Source of the DNA: Gordius sp. MW1
Lineage: Eukaryota; Nematomorpha; Gordioida; Gordea; Gordiidae
DNA length: 64,000 bases
Direction of reading: 5' to 3'
Assembly (NCBI GenBank): GCA_964036665.1
Contig: OZ038529.1
Location: 18,484,060-18,548,059 of the forward strand
Shown here: positions 60,871 through 64,000 of the stretch, in pieces
Numbering within the stretch: the first letter of the stretch is position 1
How the letters are laid out: every line of letters begins with the position of its first letter
Program-made: the position numbers and the translations under genes
Notes under the pieces: generated by a model
The model's database searches: none
Told to the model about the DNA's origin: nothing
Seen by the model: only the letters and a program-made list of their open reading frames with translations

Positions 60871-62190
60871 ATATAACTAACATATAGCAATAGTTAATGA
60901 TATATATAAAATGAATAGATATTATCACTTGTGCATATTCTATCTGTTGTAATATCTATGGGATTAAACATATAATAATAGTTATTCTATGTATTAAATA
61001 AATAAATATTATCACTAATGTGTTTAATGTACAATATAGTATAAGTAAAATAAGCTTAATACAATAAAACTTACTATTGTTACATTTAAAAATAAATAGT
61101 GTGTAAAATAATGTATGAAAGTAGTTAAAAAAGGAAAGAATTTAACCTTCTAGGTAATTTGAATAAAGCAACTCGCTCATCAGTTACCTAGGCAAAAACT
61201 TAACCTTTATTATTTGAATATATAAACTCGATCGATGGTTACCTATTCATACAACTTAACCTTTATTATTCGAGCATTCACAACCCTCACTATTCATATT
61301 CTTAACCTTATTATTTGACCACTAATTATAATTTAAACCCCGATAGTTGTGTATATAAACAAGACGTTTTAAATAAATTCATTCACTTAAATCATTTGTA
61401 GAGAACATATTTCTCTACAAAGGATAAATTTTTAATAGTTCTTGTTATGTTATGTTAGAATAGCAAGAATCAACTTAGACAATTTATTTGTATAATGTTA
61501 GCTGATATAGGAATTATTGATAATAAACATAATTATGTCCAAGTCAACTTTAATAACGTCTATTGCCACATTTATCTTTAATATCGGGAAACTTAAATGA
61601 GTATGGCTGATCTGTTAAGTATTTAAAGGTAATTAAAATTTTCTTGCGTTACTTTTATAGAACTTTCTCATATTTAAAACGTGAATATTATATATGCTAT
61701 CTTTTAATATATGCCCAGTAGTATTAAAAGATTATTTAAAGCCGTTCCAAACAATTTATATGTTGGAGCTTGTAATATCAGCAAAAGTAATTCAAATTAA
61801 TTTTGACAGGAGACATATGGGCAAAAGATTTTTTAGAGCGTGAAATTGAAACGTTTAATAATAAAGATCATTTACTATTGGCATGCAACCAATATAGTAA
61901 AGACATTCCAAAATATTTGGTGAGATGGTTTAATTTTCCTTAAATATACAATTAGGTCTAATAAATAATATAAGATGGTCTATGAGTAAATATAAAACAC
62001 ATGCAGCGCAAAATATTAACATATTTTCAAGCTTGTATTTAAAAATTTTTATTATTGTAAATCAATTTCATCATATAACGGGGCATCGTGACCTTGTAAG
62101 TGCATATAATTAGAGATGGCATCAACACATGAAAATAGGGGCATAGGGTTAAATACATTTGTATATTGAGCTATAAGACGATTTATATTA
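60871..62190 (+). other. AT-rich interior, possible spliced hAT exons
   Basis: Two short coding-like segments with good splice borders: 61733-61788 (YLKPFQTIYMLELVISA) and about 61812-61919 (DIWAKDFLEREIETFNN, then a TTTG/GTGAGA donor). LKPF and the EREIETF run vaguely resemble hAT transposase segments upstream of the dimerisation domain. This is weak; no other gene recognised. Confidence 0.3.
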
Positions 62191-62194
62191 TAAT

Positions 62195-62560
62195 TTATAG
62201 AAGCGTATTATTATTTGTTTCATACACTCTCTTGCCCTGTGAGATATGTAGCAAATCAACATTAGTTTTTTCTTGCAGGCCTTGCAGGAAATCAACAAAC
62301 ATGTATATAGTAGGGTGGATTTGTTTAAGCCCACTTCTAAGCGCATTATGAAATCCTTCCAGGTGGTTGTTGGTACGGGGCCCCTCTGCATCGAGCCTTT
62401 GCCAAATATCATAGGTGAACAAGGGGTCCCTCCCAAGCCCAATCCAGTTATTGTGGATGTACAAAAAAAAATTCTCAATTTCTCTATCGCCGCGCACATT
62501 GGGCTGGACCATGCAAAGGGTCATGACATCATGGATGTGCCTTCTCTTCACAAATGGCAA
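62195..62560 (-). CDS. MULE-type transposase C-terminal fragment, open
   Basis: 121 codons uninterrupted on the - strand. It contains DPLFTYDIWQRLDAEGPRTN, NHLEGFHNALRSGLKQIHPT and IYMFVDFLQGLQEK, the RTNNxxEGWHxxF...HPxIxxFIxxLxxEQ pattern at the end of Mutator-like (Phantom-type) transposases. The DDE core is not in the window. It lies inside the hAT element and directly next to the 244-bp tandem repeats, so it is a nested or captured piece. It may be an exon of a domesticated gene, but nothing else supports that. Confidence 0.7.
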   Translation of the reverse strand: MPFVKRRHIHDVMTLCMVQPNVRGDREIENFFLYIHNNWIGLGRDPLFTYDIWQRLDAEGPRTNNHLEGFHNALRSGLKQIHPTIYMFVDFLQGLQEKTNVDLLHISQGKRVYETNNNTLL

Positions 62561-62564
62561 AGCT

Positions 62565-63475
62565 ATAAAATTAAATATTAAGACATAATTGTAAAATAAT
62601 TAAAATGCATACTTTTAATGTAGTTAAAAATATTGTAAGTAATTTTGCCCTAAACACATTTAAAAAGAGATATTTTGATATGATAACTGAGAAACTTTGA
62701 CAGATAAACTTACAGCAGTTCAATTTGAAATCTTAAATGTATAGTAATCATAAATCAATATCCCAGAGTTTTTAAATTTGTATCATAAGCAACACAAAAA
62801 TTTAATATATAAAATTAAATATTAAGACATAATTGTAAAATAAACATAATGCATACTTTTAATGTAGTTAAAAATATCGTAAGTAATTTTGCCCTAAACA
62901 CATTTAAAAAGAGATATTTTGATATGATAACTGAGAAACTTTGACAGATAAACTTACAGCAGTTCAATTTGAAATCTTAAATGTATAGTAATCATAAATC
63001 AATATCCCAGAGTTTTTAAATTTGTATCATAAGCAACACAAAAATATAACATATAAAATTAAATATTAAGACATAATTGTAAAATAAACATAATGCATAC
63101 TTTTAATGTAGTTAAAAATATCGTAAGTAATTTTGCCCTAAACACATTTAAAAAGAGATATTTTGATATGATAACTGAGAAATTTTGACAGATAAACTTA
63201 CAGCAGTTCAATTTGAAATCTTAAATGTATAGTAATCATATATCAATATCCCAGAGTTTTTAAATTTGTATCATAAGCAACACAAAAATATAGTAAATAA
63301 AATTAAATATTAATAAGACATAATTGTAAAATAATTAAAATCCATACTTTTAATGTAGTTAAAAATATTGTAAGTAATTTTGCCCTAAACACATTTAAAA
63401 AAAGATATTTTGATTTTGATATAATAACTGAGAAATTTTAACAGATAAACTTACAGCAATTCAATTTGAAATTTG
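62565..63475 (+). repeat. 244-bp tandem repeat, about 3.7 copies
   Basis: Units start at 62565, 62809, 63053 and 63297 (exactly 244 apart) with ATAAAATTAAATATTAA and share TTTTGCCCTAAACACATTTA. The last copy is more diverged and ends before GTCGCTTCG. Confidence 0.93.
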
Positions 63476-63588
63476 TCGCTTCGAAAAAGTCTCACGAAAA
63501 AGTCTCACGATCGTGAGACTTTGACCCGAAGGGCATTATACCGGTTGCCCCAAAACGATGTTTATTAATAGTCTATGGATATAATATA

Positions 63589-63680
63589 ACACTCCGATTC
63601 CTTCGAGTGCCCCCGTGGAACGCCTCTTCAACAAAGCTAAGGCGATTTTAAGCGACAGAAGGGGTAGATGCTTTCAATGA
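63589..63680 (+). pseudogene. hAT transposase dimerisation domain remnant
   Basis: Encodes TPIPSSAPVERLFNKAKAIL followed by SDRRGR and a stop soon after: the hAT signature PxxSAPxERxFSxAxxILSxRR. It is the one piece of transposase belonging to the 58446-63926 element. Confidence 0.85.
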
Positions 63681-63926
63681 TGAATGTCAATAAAATGCTA
63701 TTTTAATTATTTTTTCTGTATCTTTATTATTTTTATAATTATAATAAATCGGCATAATAAAATTTTTAATTGAACATTCTAATATATTTAGAATTTAGAT
63801 TAAAAAATTATGGGTGCGAGTGCGCGCACCGGGTTTGCGGTGCGAGTGCGCGCACTGTTAAAATTGGTGCGAGTGCGCGCACCGAATTTTCTCAAAGTGG
63901 TTTCTTATGTGCGATTAACAGCTCTG

Positions 63927-64000
63927 TATGGGCATATACTAAGAGGAGACACGAATGACGTAAATCGAACAGTACTGGACATGGAAGTACCAGGCAAGAG
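63927..64000 (+). pseudogene. RTE-type LINE 3' part, runs off the window
   Basis: After the hAT, TATGGGCATATACTAAGAGG continues into codons VLDMEVPG (from about 63974), matching the RTE tail at 15912-16000. On the left of the hAT only about TAAGGTGGTATGGGCA (58430-58445) fits, so this RTE copy appears 5'-truncated. Confidence 0.7.

Larger units (their letters stand above)
58446..63926 (+). mobile_element. 5.5-kb hAT element with GGTGCGCGCACC arrays
   Basis: Ends CAGAGCTGTTAA and TTAACAGCTCTG are exact inverted repeats; a perfect 8-bp duplication TATGGGCA flanks it (58438-58445, 63927-63934). Both ends hold GTGCGCGCAC/GTGCGAGTGCGCGCAC clusters (58465-58590, 63812-63885). The only clear own gene part is the dimerisation domain at 63589-63680. 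Between are nested repeats and AT-rich filler. Confidence 0.92.

Noticed and set aside
62565-63475. Possible CRISPR-like array
   Set aside because: Direct tandem repeats of 244 bp without spacers, in a eukaryotic transposon.

Overview
The window is from an AT-rich animal genome. Two multi-exon nuclear genes can be read exon by exon: an intraflagellar transport gene (IFT57, 459-1811, + strand) and an NKRF-like XTBD/dsRBD/R3H gene (22586-27242, - strand). Introns are short (several are 35-80 nt). XTBD proteins and ciliary IFT genes point to a metazoan. The mix of hAT, RTE, Helitron, Penelope, Ty3/Gypsy and piggyBac relics fits an invertebrate, but I cannot name the phylum safely. There is no bacterial-style gene organisation, and I see no rRNA gene, tRNA gene or CRISPR array.

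Layout. 1-1.8 kb: promoter MITE plus IFT57. 2.5-4.3 kb: collapsed piggyBac-like element and a Mutator-type MITE. 4.7-8.3 kb: a hAT element and GC-rich hAT relics. 8.4-19 kb: a nest of RTE-type LINE fragments and two Gypsy fragments, cut up by hAT elements. 19.6-20.1 kb: an intronless 144-codon orphan ORF with its own AATAAA. 22.6-27.7 kb: the NKRF-like gene and a second copy of the promoter MITE. 28.2-31.7 kb: a LINE with tail-to-tail 3' ends. 33.5-35.2 kb: a Penelope-like element. 35.3-39.9 kb: a complete-length but decayed Ty3/Gypsy element with both LTRs. 41.6-47.2 kb: a broken Helitron. 47.6-48.8 kb: a hAT element. 48.9-51.9 kb: a Helitron-like non-autonomous element carrying a 2.1-kb (CATA)n tract. 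52.1-53.8 kb: a giant fold-back of poly-G/poly-C units. 54-58.4 kb: relics, including repeated copies of an RPDG-motif nuclease-like domain. 58.4-63.9 kb: a 5.5-kb hAT element with nested repeats, inserted in another RTE copy that runs off the window.

The most informative structural signals are these. (1) Two copies of one MITE lie 92 and 94 bp upstream of the start codons of the two genes, in the same orientation relative to each gene. (2) hAT elements inserted repeatedly into RTE retrotransposons, twice within 2 bp of the same coding position. (3) Each hAT family carries its own array of short subterminal motifs. (4) A shared poly-G cassette is present both in a hAT fold-back and in a 1.7-kb long inverted array. 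Exact 8-bp (hAT) and 5-bp (Gypsy) target duplications, and 9-10-bp (Mutator-type) duplications that are exact in two of three cases, support most element boundaries.
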